64,000 bases of DNA from Paralvinella palmiformis (lineage: Eukaryota; Annelida; Polychaeta; Terebellida; Alvinellidae). The stretch spans positions 1 through 64,000 of the forward strand of contig JAODUP010001182.1 in assembly GCA_025642065.1 (NCBI GenBank). Direction: 5' to 3'. The position numbers and the translations under genes are program-made. Every line of letters begins with the position of its first letter. Position 1 is the first letter of the stretch. The notes under the pieces were generated by a model. That model saw only the letters and a program-made list of their open reading frames with translations, ran no database searches and was not told the DNA's origin. Shown piece after piece: positions 13,037 through 25,714 of this stretch.

Positions 13037-13039
<3 letters not shown>
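12561..13039. other. No gene seen; G run and GTGC-rich tract
   Basis: A run of about 10 G and an alternating GTGC/GCAT tract lie at about 12627-12690. The rest is AT-rich. Confidence 0.5.

Positions 13040-13102
<63 letters not shown>
13040..13102. repeat. (TA)n microsatellite
   Basis: About 62 bp of TA. Confidence 0.95.
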
Positions 13103-13104
<2 letters not shown>

Positions 13105-13479
13105 TAAATAATAAAATATACACGAATAAAATAACTATATACTCTTCATAGCAGATATTAGGTCTGATTTGAAAATGTAGTTTTAATAATCGTCGCTTCG
13201 TGACAGCTTGTCGTTCCACAAACTGATCTTTGAATACAGTCGCAATTGACGTATGCTGTTTGTTAAGTGTTGCTATAAAGATAGATAACGAAAACTTAAA
13301 ACAATCACCTGGTAAACCAGCTGGTTAAGCAGTTAACATTTGGCGAAAGATTAAAAAGATAAAGGTTTTCAATTCCAACTTCCAAAACTATCGATCCAAA
13401 ACAAGAAGCCAACATACCCATCCAGCGCTGCGCGACTAAATAAGATCAGAGTATGCTATCCAGGAACACCATCACAGCC
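13103..13479. other. No feature seen
   Basis: Nothing recognised between the TA tract and the LINE remnant. Confidence 0.4.
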
Positions 13480-15150
13480 CTGAATCAACAACGATTACGA
13501 CGATGTTCTAATATAGCAGCAACAAAACAACAACAAAATCAGACACAGACGTCCCATCAACACTCCATGAACATTCCATGACTGTGCTTAGATAACACAG
13601 CAAGATCAGCCTCTGGAGAGGATGGTATCACCTACACTGTCTATACTAAAGTCTCACATTCCTTTGAGAAGTGACTCCTCTCATTATTTAACCAAACCTA
13701 GAGAGAATTAAAAGTGCTAGAACAATAGAAGACGGTTACCGTTATCCACACTGGACATTAGTAACTAAGATTAAAGTTAGAAGAAAACACATCAAAAGAT
13801 ACAACCCACTGTTTATCACCTTCTTGGATTTGAACAAGACATTTGAGCGTGTAGATCATATTTCTATGCTGGACTCTCTCATCTGACTGGAAGTACCTGA
13901 CAGGATCATCACATGAATAGAAAACTCCTTAACAAGCTGAAAGATACAAGTAAGGATACAAGGAAGCATCTCTGATCCGCACGATCTCACACCACCAGGC
14001 CTCCTTGGGGATCAACAATCTCTCCTTCCATCGTAAATGGTCTTGTTACCTAAAACCTGACAGTCACTCTACCCCTATCAGTAGATATCCTGGCTTATGT
14101 TGATCACTTTGTTCTGGATTCACAGGAAAATAGCCCAGCAGATAGACTTAAGTAAGCTCTAGACACAGTAGACATAGCTGCCAACAAATTATTATTATAC
14201 TTCTCCCCAAATAAGACCAAGACCAAGGTCTTCAGCACAAATAGTCAGCAGATTGTCAATCTCGGTTTACAATGTTCAGAAATGGTTCACAATTATAAAT
14301 AGATCGGGAACACTACTGACATCCGGTTGACATTCACCCGTTTGGTAGCAGAAACTAAACGCTAAGTAGACTCCATAATCAATATGATCCAGGCCATCAC
14401 GATTCTGATGATCGGAGTCAACACCGATGCTCACGACTCTATATAACTACTTGAAGCAGTCCGATATGCTATACGCGACTCCTGAAAGCAACATACTAAT
14501 TGTCACCATCTGCATCGACGCCAGCTTCATAGCAAATAAAACCACGATATGGGCATGCTTCATTAAAGGAAAGAACGACGAAATGAGAGGCAGAATCTTT
14601 AAGCACTCCCATTACGTTCGCTGAGATGCATTTAATTCCATTTAATAAAGGGCAATTACTATCTGGAGCCACTCAAAGGCATTGTACACATAATACGTAA
14701 TAAAATAATATCCCAAATAATAATAAGAGCATATTCACTATATGACTTGAGCCGAGACGCAGACGCCTGGAATAATATCTCACTGGATGACCTGAGTTTT
14801 TGGAATGACTTTCTACATCAAGCGCACATCATCTTCCAAGAACTGGTACCAGACTAGCACAGTATCCGGACATAATTTCCTTAACAATAGATTGGCAGAC
14901 ATGCAACTGGCCGTCAACGTTTCGGGATGTACGCAAGGAACTTCATCTATCCCCCCTCACTCTGTCCTCACTACTAACAAACGTACAACGCCCTCAAATA
15001 TCCGATCAATCTGTCCAGACCATTCGAGATATCAAAGACAACCGCAAAAGCACCTCCTCGCAAAAGACGACAGACTCTCAGATTATCACTTACTACCATC
15101 AGAAAGACATCATTTCCACCAAAATGTAACAGCCCACTTCTCCTCATAGA
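13480..15150 (+). pseudogene. Non-LTR retrotransposon remnant with RT and RNase H (I/Nimb-like)
   Basis: Plus-strand frames read SASGEDGITYTV near 13610. From about 13800 one frame gives FLDLNKTFERVDH and VPDRIIT, then VRIQGSISDPHDLT. Near 14100 it reads ILAYVDHFVL, where YADD is expected (the catalytic Asp pair is damaged). LTTLYNYLKQSDMLYATP follows near 14430, then VTICIDASFIANKTT and WACFIKGKND (14500-14580), which resembles the start of an RNase H domain. RNase H downstream of RT fits the I/Nimb group. Several in-frame stops and the altered YADD mark it as inactive. Confidence 0.7.
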
Positions 15151-15204
15151 TCCTGATGGACACCACCAGCAACGGCAACATTATAACAACACCAACAATA
15201 ATAA

Positions 15205-15462
15205 TCAATAATCGGTGCTTGTGTCAAATAGTCGACATCCGAGGGGAGGGGTATGTACCCAAAACTTGAAGATATTGACGTAATCATTCTCAGAAATGCC
15301 GTGTTCTGACCTGCCTGTGTTACTATCAGATTGTAGGTTATTCGCCTTTACAAAACTTATTTCAAATGAACTTATAGACTGGTGAGTTATTACATGTGTC
15401 TCAGCATGAGAATAGCTTCTCTGGTTCACCCCTTTAGTGAATAATCCAGATTGTATTTTCAC
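15205..15462 (-). repeat. Diverged RptA-head relative with open frame
   Basis: On the minus strand, CATGCTGAGACACATGTAAT and CTCACCAGTCT match the RptA block TTGCTGAGACATGTGTAATG and CTCACCAGTCC. The 85-codon frame keeps HAET-x3-THQSIS and later GRSEHGISEN, matching LAET-x3-SHQSLS and KSDHGSSEN of RptA in spacing. It lies alone, without the rest of the 1-kb unit. Confidence 0.6.
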
Positions 15463-15518
15463 AAATGGTGATTTTCTGTGTCAGTGTTTATAATGCCACA
15501 CGTCTAACACAGCATGCC

Positions 15519-15858
<340 letters not shown>

Positions 15859-16194
15859 ATATATAATATATATGAGAGAGAGAGAGAGGGGGGGAAGAGA
15901 TAATTTTTAGGAATGAAGTTATCTTATAGACCTCGGTCATCAATTTTCCATAAACATATTTTCTCACTGTATATCCTATTATAGTATCATAATTATAAAC
16001 ATTATAGGAAATGTTACAAAATGATCTTATCAACTGATCGACTAACATCATCTCTAAGATGATATCAAAGCCAATGATTACTGGGGAATATTTTGTTCGC
16101 TGTCTACGATACTTACAGCTGAGGTACCTGGTCGTGAAAACTCTCTACCTAACTGATATGATCAGATGAAACAATACGTTAGCAGTGGTCAACA
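15859..16194. other. No gene seen; short TA and GA tracts
   Basis: Residual TA, a short GA/G tract near 15873-15896, then AT-rich DNA. Confidence 0.5.
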
Positions 16195-16262
16195 TGGTAT
16201 TCGAAACCACGGTCTACAGTTGACAACATAATTCACTACCGCCTGGGCTACGGCTACACCAT
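16195..16262 (-). mobile_element. tRNA-like SINE head
   Basis: Minus strand GTAGCCCAGGCGGTAGTGAA (A box) and GTGGTTTCGAATACC (B box). No complete tRNA fold seen. Confidence 0.4.
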
Positions 16263-16799
16263 ATCAGCCAGTTGGAGCCAGTCATAATATCATGCCATAT
16301 TTAGTTTATTTATCGATAAGCCATGATAAACGATTTATTATATTTTGGTTTTACACATAGATAAGGAATGATCGTCATATAAGTTCGTCCATTCATTGTA
16401 TTAACGTAATACGTTGTTTATTGATTTCCCAAGATAAGGCATCGAGATGTTTATCATAATGAGCAGGCAACGTTGATGGTGTTCCTTACATCATCGCCTC
16501 AGTACGATATTATATCCGCATGAACTTTGACGGCTAACTAGAATGAAACCAAATTATATTTTATGTAGGATACAATGTGATTCCTCGGTACCTGGTCCTC
16601 GTATTTCGATATATTTAAATGACACTCCACCAGACGGCATGTTTTTTGAGTTGACTAATTTATTAATGATTGGTTAAGGGTCAATCGGAAGACAGTTCGC
16701 CTATATTGGCCTCTAGTCATTGTATATGTATAATACATTGTAAAATTACAACATGTCTATATTATAAATTCGAAATTGAAATTGGAAATAAATATTAAT
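16263..16799. other. No feature seen
   Basis: AT-rich, unassigned. Confidence 0.5.
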
Positions 16800-16895
16800 T
16801 TACTTACTTACGTACGCACGTACTAACATACTTACTTGTTGGCTTGCTTACTTACTTACTTACTTATTTACTTCCTTACTTACTGACTTACGTAC
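16800..16895. repeat. Imperfect (CTTA)n array
   Basis: TACTTACTTACGTACG-type repeats with point changes. Confidence 0.85.
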
Positions 16896-16990
16896 TGTAT
16901 TCTTCCCGGATTAGATGTTATGTAGCGGTTATCAGATATTACATCATGATTGTTATCTACGATGAAGATAATAATACTTTTAGTATTTTA

Positions 16991-16994
<4 letters not shown>

Positions 16995-17062
<68 letters not shown>
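16995..17062. repeat. (TA)n microsatellite
   Basis: About 67 bp of TA. Confidence 0.95.
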
Positions 17063-17066
<4 letters not shown>

Positions 17067-17111
17067 CAGGGAGAGATTATTTCGTGGATAGAAGAACAAG
17101 ACTCAAAAGGA

Positions 17112-17190
17112 TATCTGAAAGATGAAACACCCTTCAGATATGCCCACACCGGGATTCGAACTCATGGCTCTAAGCATAGCATAACTAACA
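17112..17190 (-). mobile_element. SINE-A fragment
   Basis: GATGAAACACCCTTCAGATA, then TGCCCACACCGGGATTCGAA: the junction of body and B box on the minus strand. Confidence 0.7.
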
Positions 17191-17559
17191 TACAGGAAAA
17201 TAATACATAAACACAACAATCTTCAGGATTATTATTATCGTTACTGACGTTCTCATCAGATAGATATAATTATTCCAAATATCTGAGTTAATCACGAGAT
17301 AGAGTAAATTGGTCACGTGCTGCGGATTATATCACCTTGGTGATGAAAAACAAATCAAATTGTCTTTTTTCATCAACATAATTATTATTCGTATTTGCGA
17401 TTTTCCGTTGCTTATGTCTATCACTTAACTGAATGTCAAAAGAAGAGACGGATTAGAGAGAAAACAAATGAATACACTGATTAATTTATGGGTAATGGGG
17501 AAATGGGAAAATAGTAAGCACAATTTATTAAATTACATGAAGAAATTATTATGACAGAA
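17191..17559. other. No feature seen
   Basis: AT-rich spacer. Confidence 0.4.
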
Positions 17560-17685
17560 GGAAGCGAACTAAGATAAATCCATAATTGTGCTGCACATCT
17601 ACTAACTGGCTTACTCTATCTTTCAGATCAAGAGTAAAGATCCCGTTTCACATATTCAAAGTTTTGAGCGGAACGGCATCATCGT
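17560..17685 (+). pseudogene. LINE 3'-ORF fragment (L2/CR1-like thumb region)
   Basis: Plus-strand reading gives IHNCAAHLLTG and NWLTLSFRSRVKIPFHIF, then KVLSGTASS. This matches the QNxAARLLTG...LHWLP-R--FK--KALNGTAPSY pattern of L2/CR1 elements. It stops at the ATAAG array. Confidence 0.6.
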
Positions 17686-17735
17686 ATAAGATAAGATAAG
17701 ATAAGATTAGATAAGGTAAGAAAAGTTAAGATAAG
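17686..17735. repeat. (ATAAG)n array
   Basis: About nine imperfect pentamers. Read on the minus strand this is (CTTAT)n at the 3' end of the next LINE, so it may be that LINE's tail. Confidence 0.9.
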
Positions 17736-19080
17736 ATCAAATTTATTTAAGCTCGGTAAATTTAAATACAAACATTAGCTGAAAGCTATTAACCGAATGA
17801 TCATAAACGTGAAAGTATGAGATGATGTGAAAGACTAGACATACGTATATGGGTAGCCGGACATAACCCCTTACGGACAATACCCCTTGAATATAGGATT
17901 TAGGGTTAGGGTTAATTGATAGTAATTAACACACATACAAATGGTTGTTAGAATATGCCACTGCAATTGAAAATTTGAGTTTGACTTTATATAGTTATAT
18001 TTTGAAAAACTATGTATTTCAGAATCGCAGTGGGTTTTGTCCTGGATTCACATATATGGCATTAAGTAAGACTAGACTTACATAATCATTAAATACTACA
18101 AGAAATACATGAGACATCACATTTGCTTTAAAGAACAAAATTCGCAATTAAAACATTTACAGTTTGCACCTTGCCATACCGTAACAAATCGCTTAAAACC
18201 ATTAAAATCCATTTGTTTCTCTTAGCTCATTACTCAACATATTCCATAACTTTACACCTACATATCTGATGGATTTCTTTCCATGGGGCATTATGTTATA
18301 ATTAAATGGTATAATAGTATGACTATGAACATTTCATATAAATACGTATCCTATTAACAATTTTGTACACTTCTAACAATATTTGTCATTGCCCATACAA
18401 TAGTCGTTTGTTTGCTTTTTGTCTTAATTTTCTATATGATGAGGAATAATCTTTAAAAACATAATGTAGGGCCCTCTTGGATATTTTAAATTTTCTTCAT
18501 GTCTGACATATTGCAACAGTGCCATACAACGGAACAATAATTAAACTGCAAGAGGATAAAACATTCAAATAAAATATATTTATCTTCTGTACTAAGAATA
18601 TTTGCTAGCCTACATAATGAACTCTTGCAGGTTTCAGAAATATGTAAATGAAAGTTTAATCAGTGGTCTACTTCATTAACTTATCTGAGGACTGGACAGC
18701 ATTGTGAAATAAAATAAATTGAAACTTATCAAGGTTTGGCTGAATGTAATTTAGCTTGAACCATGTTAACATGACATTTGACACATTTTCAAGATTAGTG
18801 ATTACATCATCAACATTGCTGCCATGGCAACAAATAGAATTATCATCAGCATAGTTAAAAATATCCTATTGGTAAATAATTACATAAAACAGCTCATTAC
18901 AGAGAGCATTATATAAAAAGTGACCATAATGGGAACCTTGTGGAGCCCCCTTGCTTAAATAAGACCAGTTACTGCGTGCACTTCCAACTTTAGCCCTCTG
19001 CTGGCGATTTGTAAAATATTTCTGAGCATCAGCTCTCAGGCTGTAGAATACGCCACCTCATAGCATTAAACTTAGATGAA
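17736..19080 (-). pseudogene. Non-LTR retrotransposon remnant, RT palm to 3' end
   Basis: Minus frames give KYFTNRQQRAKVGSARSNWS, then KGAPQGSHYGHFLYN (the PQGS block), DIFNYADDNSICCHG (catalytic YADD intact) and NLENVSNVMLTWFKLN with LDKFQFI. Lower down, an IRYVGVKLWN-like block and MDFNGFKRFVTVWQG end in a Cys-rich GANCKCFNCEFCSLKQ. These are RT plus the C-terminal knuckle of an L2/CR1-type element. The ORF is broken by many stops. The 3' UTR runs into the pentamer array. Confidence 0.8.
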
Positions 19081-19854
19081 GTCTGCAAATATTACAAAAT
19101 GCTCTTAAATCCCATTAATTTGAATCAACCCATTTATAACATCAATACACTACAGTATTGTCGGTTTTCTATAAAATGTACTGTACTACGTAATTAGAAA
19201 CACGATAGCTAATCATTTATTTAAATAAACGGACGGTTTTATGACCCTAATGTTAGTCTCGTGGTCTATTGTAACTGAAGGGTAATCAAAGGTTCGGCAG
19301 CAGAATAAAGAAATGAATAGTCTCAGGTGAAATAAAATATTAACATTTTTACCTGAAGTTTCAACACTTGACGCCGAGTATCACTCCACTTACTTGCAGG
19401 TTAAATAAGGATCTGAATTAGCATAACATATAATATGCAGATTTTTCAGGAGAAAGTGATTCGTGATTTGTTGTCATTAGCAGTCAGGACTGAGTGTATT
19501 ATTCTGTCTTATCAAATGAGTATAGCATTTTCTTATCAAGAAACTAACGGTAAAAAGGGGCATGCTGTATACACACAAGCCGGATAATACATTGTCTATA
19601 ACCCGTTGGTCTTGTCGTCTCCAGAAAACTTATCTCTTCCATCAAACATTTATTCAAAATATTACTTTCGAGAAAATCTGAAATGTACGCAGTTTGAGTA
19701 TTGTCCACTGTAAACACATCAACCTAGGGACTGGTAACTATTACCAGATAAGGCTACAAAGAAATAATAATTGTCCATGAAATAATAATCGGATAATAGT
19801 CATTTTTCATTTATCAATAATTATTATCTCCGATGGAGACCATAATGTCTTCCT
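19081..19854. other. No feature seen
   Basis: AT-rich, unassigned. Confidence 0.5.
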
Positions 19855-20040
19855 CAGATGATGATGATGATGATGATGTAGATGATGACGATTGATGGTT
19901 TACGGCCACATTTGTGCACATGATAGGCTAAATGAGCGGAGCGACTTCCAAAAGTAATGAAGCGAACTCAACGATAAAACACCCTTCAGATATGCCCACG
20001 ACGATATTCAAACTTCAGGTGATAGTGATCTGTGATCTGT
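19855..20040 (-). mobile_element. SINE-A copy (diverged)
   Basis: A (GAT)n tail, GTTTACGGCCACATTTGTGC, an AGGCTAAATGAGCGGAGCGA block, CACCCTTCAGATATGCCCAC. The tRNA head at the right is degraded. Confidence 0.8.
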
Positions 20041-20980
20041 TTCTATTAATTTGAATATTAAAAATGGCAGGGGGGTGTCATTTAAATATATTTTACGCGA
20101 CCTTCAGAGACTGTATTGGACCGCACTGCGAGTTCAGGATTCGAATGAGGAAAGGTGAATCGATAATTAATCTGTAACCCAATCACACAATCTTTTCTCT
20201 AGAGAATCAATCCGACAAAGATCTGAATTTTAAGGGCGACGTCATATATTCAGGATCTACCTCATACCATGGCTATTGGTATAAAGATATGTCTAAAGCT
20301 CTGGGGTGTCAGTTTTTGGCACATTTCTTTGGCATAAAGGTTCCACTCAACTAATCTCTCCAGCGTTTTGTGGGACTGTGTACAATACAAATTCTTTAAA
20401 AATTGCATTACGTAAAAGCTTACGAGACAAATTGCAATAAGTGTGTGTCCGTCATTATTCCGTTGCTCTTGTTGCTATTATTGATGCTACTTTTTACTGC
20501 ATATCTCTTCCGCAGTTTCATATTCAAATTATTCGCTTTTCCCAGAACCCATTTGTTACATATTTAACATCATCAGTTGTTGAATCGTTGGTGCGTATTG
20601 AAGACAAGCTTTGAACAACATCAACATAAACTGACTTTCAGACGACATCGTAATTTACCACGCTAAAGAATGGACAACAGTGTACGCATATTTAGAAACC
20701 CGTACTTCAATTATTGATAACTTCGGATACAATCAGATATCTCTTCTTCTCAGGCAGGTGAACATATTGGTATACATTTCATATTTTATTAAAAGCAATA
20801 ATACATCTCAAGTTGTACGTCTATTGCCATTACAACGACGAATACAATTGTGATATGTTACCATTCATTCAGTAAACTTTGTACCATTCAGTCCCATAGA
20901 AGATTTGATCATAGACAGTAACATGTGTTGAATGTGTTCCTAAATCAACACAAAACAACTACTTCTGAATGTTCTGTTTG
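20041..20980. other. No feature seen
   Basis: Unassigned AT-rich DNA. Confidence 0.5.
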
Positions 20981-21052
20981 TGTATGTGTGTACGCGCGTG
21001 CGTACGTGCGTGCGTGCATTTGTACGTACGTGCGTGCGTGCTTGCGTGCATC
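20981..21052. repeat. GTGC/GTAC alternating purine-pyrimidine tract
   Basis: About 70 bp of GCGTGCGTAC-like sequence. Confidence 0.8.
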
Positions 21053-21111
21053 TAAGAACTGATGTGTTTCATGATTATAATTTATTATATCCATAAATAT
21101 AACATAAACTC

Positions 21112-21113
<2 letters not shown>

Positions 21114-21172
<59 letters not shown>
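21114..21172. repeat. (TA)n microsatellite
   Basis: About 58 bp of TA. Confidence 0.95.
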
Positions 21173-21177
<5 letters not shown>

Positions 21178-21965
21178 GATCTAAAAAAATGAGTTCCTCA
21201 TAAAAATCAAAGTTAGGATAATAACAAATTATTTGAGAATAATCTCCCATATTTTCTATTTTATAAATACATTAAAACGCATCAACTCACGCCAATGTAT
21301 TATAAGACTGGTATACTATAGAAGACACTCACGAGCAGAACCTCGATCTAATAGCATCCATTAATTTTACTTTGGACCATTCACCGCCTTAGAGCACACA
21401 GGGGCTTGACCTCGTGCAGGAACGTGCGTGGAATTAGGATACAAGAGGAAAAGGACGTTAAAAACCATCCACTAAAGATGTCGCCATTTCACGTAATTGT
21501 GGCACACCTTCAAACCCTCGCTCTACATCATCCGCCAAAACTTCAACACCTAGAGATATTAGCCTCAGTCTCATTATCCCTGTTATTTAGATTAAGGTGT
21601 CGTCTACAATATCGATTTGTATGTGTCTGGTGGCAGCCATTCGAGTCTTTAATGGAGATATTTCTTTAACATTTAGAGGATGCCTTTCTATGAGAACATA
21701 TAATCTCCCTCATAATTAACCTGGAATGGTTTAGTTCGACGGAATGAGGGTTACGGTTTGTCTTGCTATTACGATGGGGGAATGGGAATTATTAGATAAG
21801 GTCAGTGAATTCAAGTAGAAATGCTTAACTACTAATTGACTTAGATGACGAATTGAAATGAGAGATTAAGCTGAGAATAATGTTACAGTAATGTTGAATG
21901 AATATTGGTGATTCTCCACATGGAGTAACATGTAAAGAAAACTGACAATCTTCGCAATAATATAG

Positions 21966-21967
<2 letters not shown>
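21173..21967. other. No assigned feature
   Basis: An 87-codon open frame at 21406-21669 (+) has mixed composition but no motif or splice context I can defend. Confidence 0.4.

Positions 21968-22017
<50 letters not shown>
21968..22017. repeat. (TA)n microsatellite
   Basis: About 48 bp of TA. Confidence 0.95.
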
Positions 22018-22021
<4 letters not shown>

Positions 22022-22066
22022 CTTCCATGTCTGTCAGAATTATAGGGCTTATATTGGATAATACTC

Positions 22067-22188
22067 TATCTGAAGGGTGTTTCGTCTTTGACTTCCCTTC
22101 ACTACCTTTGGAGGTCGCTCGGCCCATTTAACCTACTATGTACACAAAAGTGGCTCTAAAATATAAATCATCATCATCATCATCATCC
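22067..22188 (+). mobile_element. SINE-A body and tail (headless)
   Basis: Starts at TATCTGAAGGGTGTTTCGTC and runs through GGTCGCTCGGCCCATTTAAC to an (ATC)n tail. The tRNA head is missing. Confidence 0.85.
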
Positions 22189-22656
22189 ATGTAGTACACT
22201 TTCTGACGTTTGCTATGTGATTCAAATTAATATTGTTTTTTTTTTGTCTTCGATTTCACGTCTTCATACACATCACATCACCAGATCAGTGAAATGTACA
22301 TCTATAGCTATGTTGGTATTCTATAAGTAGCTGAGTGAATAAAGATCAAGCAACGCATTCACGTTTGTGTGATATACATTGTATTCGCGATTGCAATCAT
22401 TATTACTTAAAATGTAATCGCAATCGTAATCGATTACATTCATTATTAATACAATTGTATTCGCAACCGTATTGATCGTATTCTGAAGTAATCGTAATCG
22501 ATTATCTGGGTGCTGTGAACGACCCATGCCCGAATTCTACAAACGAAATACAAGATTAAATTGAAACAAGATTTGTATACAGGTAATCGTTGACTACGGC
22601 CTATGTCATAATTACCCTATCCATATTATACAGCGTAATTATCACTGACCTATATA

Positions 22657-22659
<3 letters not shown>
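22189..22659. other. No gene seen; repeated TAATCG motif
   Basis: Between about 22385 and 22507 the motif CGTAATCGATTA and relatives recur in both orientations (simple, hairpin-prone). Nothing else recognised. Confidence 0.5.

Positions 22660-22692
<33 letters not shown>
22660..22692. repeat. (TA)n microsatellite
   Basis: About 32 bp of TA. Confidence 0.9.
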
Positions 22693-22693
<1 letters not shown>

Positions 22694-23800
22694 CTGGACT
22701 GCTAGTGCCCTATCCCTCACTATGCCGGTACTTGACCTCACAGCCACCATGTTGATGTATGCCACTTGCTCTCAGTTGAGTGTGTTTAAGTTCGATAAGT
22801 GAATATAATCCGATATAACGGTTTGCTGCTGCGCTTTTGGGTGTTCAAATCGACAATCTGCAAAACTACGGACGGAGCTTGGGATATCGTACGACAGGTT
22901 ATCATTTTACGACTTGTAGTTTACGTGCATTTAAAAATTTAGGCGTAAAAATATGTCGTTGAAGCGTTGACTCGGTGTTGATGGTGACTGTCGACACTGT
23001 TGTTTACATCAAATAGCAGTACCTGGTAAATGATATGACTTTGTGTACCTTTTCGCAATAACGGGGTTTGGTGTAGTATATGCTATACACAAACCTGAAT
23101 GTACATCCTAACTAAAACCTGCTATGGGAAAGAAAACAAAAACAAAAGGATCACTGATAAATGTTTATGTGGTGCTTAATTTTCACTGAGATCAGGTTCT
23201 GCTTTATTCACATTGCATGTTATGTGTCTTGTTAAGCACAGCTATACCACAGCATAGTAACAAAAATTAGGCGGCGACCAGCGCTGGGGTTCATGTCAGT
23301 TTGACGGCCCAAGACGGATTTGGACCAAGACACTATTCCGAAATGGGGGGGGGGTGAGTTTGGGCTAGGATTTGAGTTATGGTTAGGGCAATACGCACAT
23401 ATATTATTATATAGAGATCATTGATAATAAGTTTTATACAAGTAAAGTCGCGTTCCCATTGTTACTGCCAAGCAGCGCCGACAACCTGGCTCCTCCGTTT
23501 GGGAAAAGTGGATTGGTTTCAGATCAGTGTACAAACTCAAACAATCACACACTCAAAGTAATCAGCCGTATCACCGTATGTAAGCGATCTGATCCAATGG
23601 GATCAAATACCAGTGAGTCTGCTACGAATTCGGGCTTCTTCATTTCTGACAAGAAGCCACACAGATACCTACAGAGATAAATCTTTCCTAGAATCGGTAT
23701 ATTCCAGACTGTAGATTAGGTCGTTTGATCATATTACAGGAAAGAAGGGTTCTTAAAATCCACTTATTTAAATTAACGTACTCTTAACATAATAAACTAT
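22693..23800. other. No feature seen
   Basis: Unassigned. One run of nine G at about 23345. The open frame at 23459-23680 (+) lacks motifs. Confidence 0.5.
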
Positions 23801-23969
23801 GGCATTTGTGTATTTGTGTACATAGTAGGCTAATTGGGCCGATCGACCTCCAAAGGTAATGAAGCGAAGTCAAAGATGAAACAACCTTCAGATATGCCCA
23901 CGCCGAGATTCGAACACGGGTGGTAGTAATATGTGGTCCAACACGCTACCGCTACACCACGGATGCGCC
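23801..23969 (-). mobile_element. SINE-A copy
   Basis: Minus strand: A box ATCCGTGGTGTAGCGGTAGC, B box GTGTTCGAATCTCGGCG, then the ATATCTGAAGG body and GGTCGATCGGCCCAATTAGC. The tail end is truncated. Confidence 0.88.
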
Positions 23970-24018
23970 AAATGCATCTTATGGCAATTCGGGTTTATTT
24001 AGATGCTATATAAAATAT

Positions 24019-24115
24019 AATATTATTATTATCATCATTATCATCATCATTACCATCATCATCATTAGTAGTAGTAGTATTAGTAGTAGTAGTAGTGGAA
24101 GTAGTAGTGATAGTA
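24019..24115. repeat. (ATT)/(ATC)/(AGT) trinucleotide array
   Basis: Successive blocks of ATT, ATC and AGT repeats. Confidence 0.9.
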
Positions 24116-24548
24116 GTATAAACGATCACATATATTTAATATCTATATCTGTTTTGATAGTTTCCATTCGACATAATTCACCATTTTCACCTCTGACCTA
24201 TTTTTGCCATAGTTCGTCTTCATGACAGAATTGTCTGTAGTTGAATATTCCACTAACGTTCGCGCTTAATAGACAGACTATACATCCAGGTAGTTGAGAA
24301 AATGGGCGTACGGACTATGTTAAATTCCATCCAGTATTCTTCTAATGAAGGCGATGCGTCAATGTCGAGTTGTTGAAGACCGACATATGGTGAGATACAG
24401 CATAGCATCCTTCCTGAAGAGCTTAAACTAGAGAAATATTAATGAGGTACAGCCTTAGTAGTAATTAAGTCGCCAGATTCTTAATAGGAGACAGCTATGA
24501 TGATGATGATGATGATGATGATCAAATAAAAAAAATAATAATAATAAT
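24116..24548. other. No gene seen
   Basis: AT-rich with a short (GAT)n near 24498 and (ATA)n at 24530. Confidence 0.5.
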
Positions 24549-24906
24549 TTTTGGTTTTTCGGAGGAAATCCCAGGCTGTCGCTTATTCGGCACAGCCTCT
24601 ATGTTGGAGTGGTTGAGAAACCTCCTCCCCACCACTCACAGGGGAGCAGTACGGAAAATGGAGCCGAAATACCCTGAGGGTGGTCACTGCCAGAGTGTTT
24701 TACGTCCTCAGGGGGTTTTAGCGTCTCCCTTTATTTTAAATAATTCAGTGGAGACGGCAGCGCCATTTAACATGGTCAGCCACCCACGATGTTGTGAGCC
24801 GATAAATTAATCTCTCGAAAAGTTTCGCCCTCTTGCTGCGATCGAACACCGTAACCCCTGGCACCAGGTGCCAGGTGCTTAATCGCTAGGCCACCGGAGT
24901 TCACAA
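24549..24906 (-). mobile_element. SINE-B, about 360 bp
   Basis: Minus strand: GGTGGCCTAGCGATTAAGC (A box), GTTCGATCGCAGC (B box), then a unique body with ACCACCCTCAGGGT and a 3' end in GGCTGTGCCGAATAAGCGAC. It ends at an A/T trinucleotide tract. (AAT)n lies on both sides, so it may have entered a trinucleotide repeat. A small relative of its 3' part lies near 35205. Confidence 0.75.
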
Positions 24907-25249
24907 TGATAATAATAATAATAATAATAATAATATCTGTTTAAATACAGTGAATACTCCGTATAATATGGTATTACGAACTACATTACGTATTGTAATT
25001 CAACGATACATAAGGGTATTGTGGATGATAAATGTTTTATTTGTCATTTTCTCTAATAATGACATTATTTTCATTCTAACATCGCTCTGACGAGATAAAG
25101 GAAGACACCTAGAGAATGATAATAAGAGAGATATTATATAAATGTGAAATATCAATTGTCACTTTTTATTTCAAGGACGCCTCAATAGTCGTCGGCTTAG
25201 ATTTAATTATGTAAAAATAATTAGCCATAATCAGTTGAGTGTTATATCC
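24907..25249. other. No gene seen; short (AAT)n
   Basis: (AAT)n at 24907-24934, then AT-rich DNA. Confidence 0.5.
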
Positions 25250-25503
25250 TCATTCTCTCTCCCTCCCTTCTCTCTCTCTCTCTCTCTCTCTCTCTAACTG
25301 AATGTTTGTGTGTGCTCGTGTGTGTGTGTGCGTACATACGTGCGTGCTGGTGTGCGTGTGCGTACGGGTTTGTGTGTTTGTGTCTATGAGTCCCTGTGTG
25401 TGTGTTTGTGTGTCTGTGCGTGTGTGATTGATTGTATGCGTGCATGTGTGCGTGCGTGCAGACATCCGTGAGAGAGAGAGAGAGAGAGGGAGAGAGAGAG
25501 AGA
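25250..25503. repeat. (CT)n - GT-rich - (GA)n compound array
   Basis: CT at the left, about 160 bp of GT/GC-rich sequence, then GA at the right. The CT and GA arms are complementary and could pair across the GT core. Confidence 0.92.
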
Positions 25504-25714
25504 CTCATCTTAATACCATATTAATCACAGCGACTAAAACGTGATCCAGTTATACCAAGAACTTCTTTATTAGCGTATTTTTTGGTGGTCCTATCAAGGA
25601 TATCCGGAAGCGTAACGCATCAATCCTTTCTCCAGACGAAGAGAGATTCATTTTATTAACAACGAGTCCTATTTAGTAGAAATTAGCTTTATTATTCGTA
25701 ATAATGATAATAAT

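Noticed and set aside
17880..17912. Telomere-like TTAGGG units
   Set aside because: Only two adjacent TTAGGG-like units (also at 23380); too short to mean an interstitial telomere.
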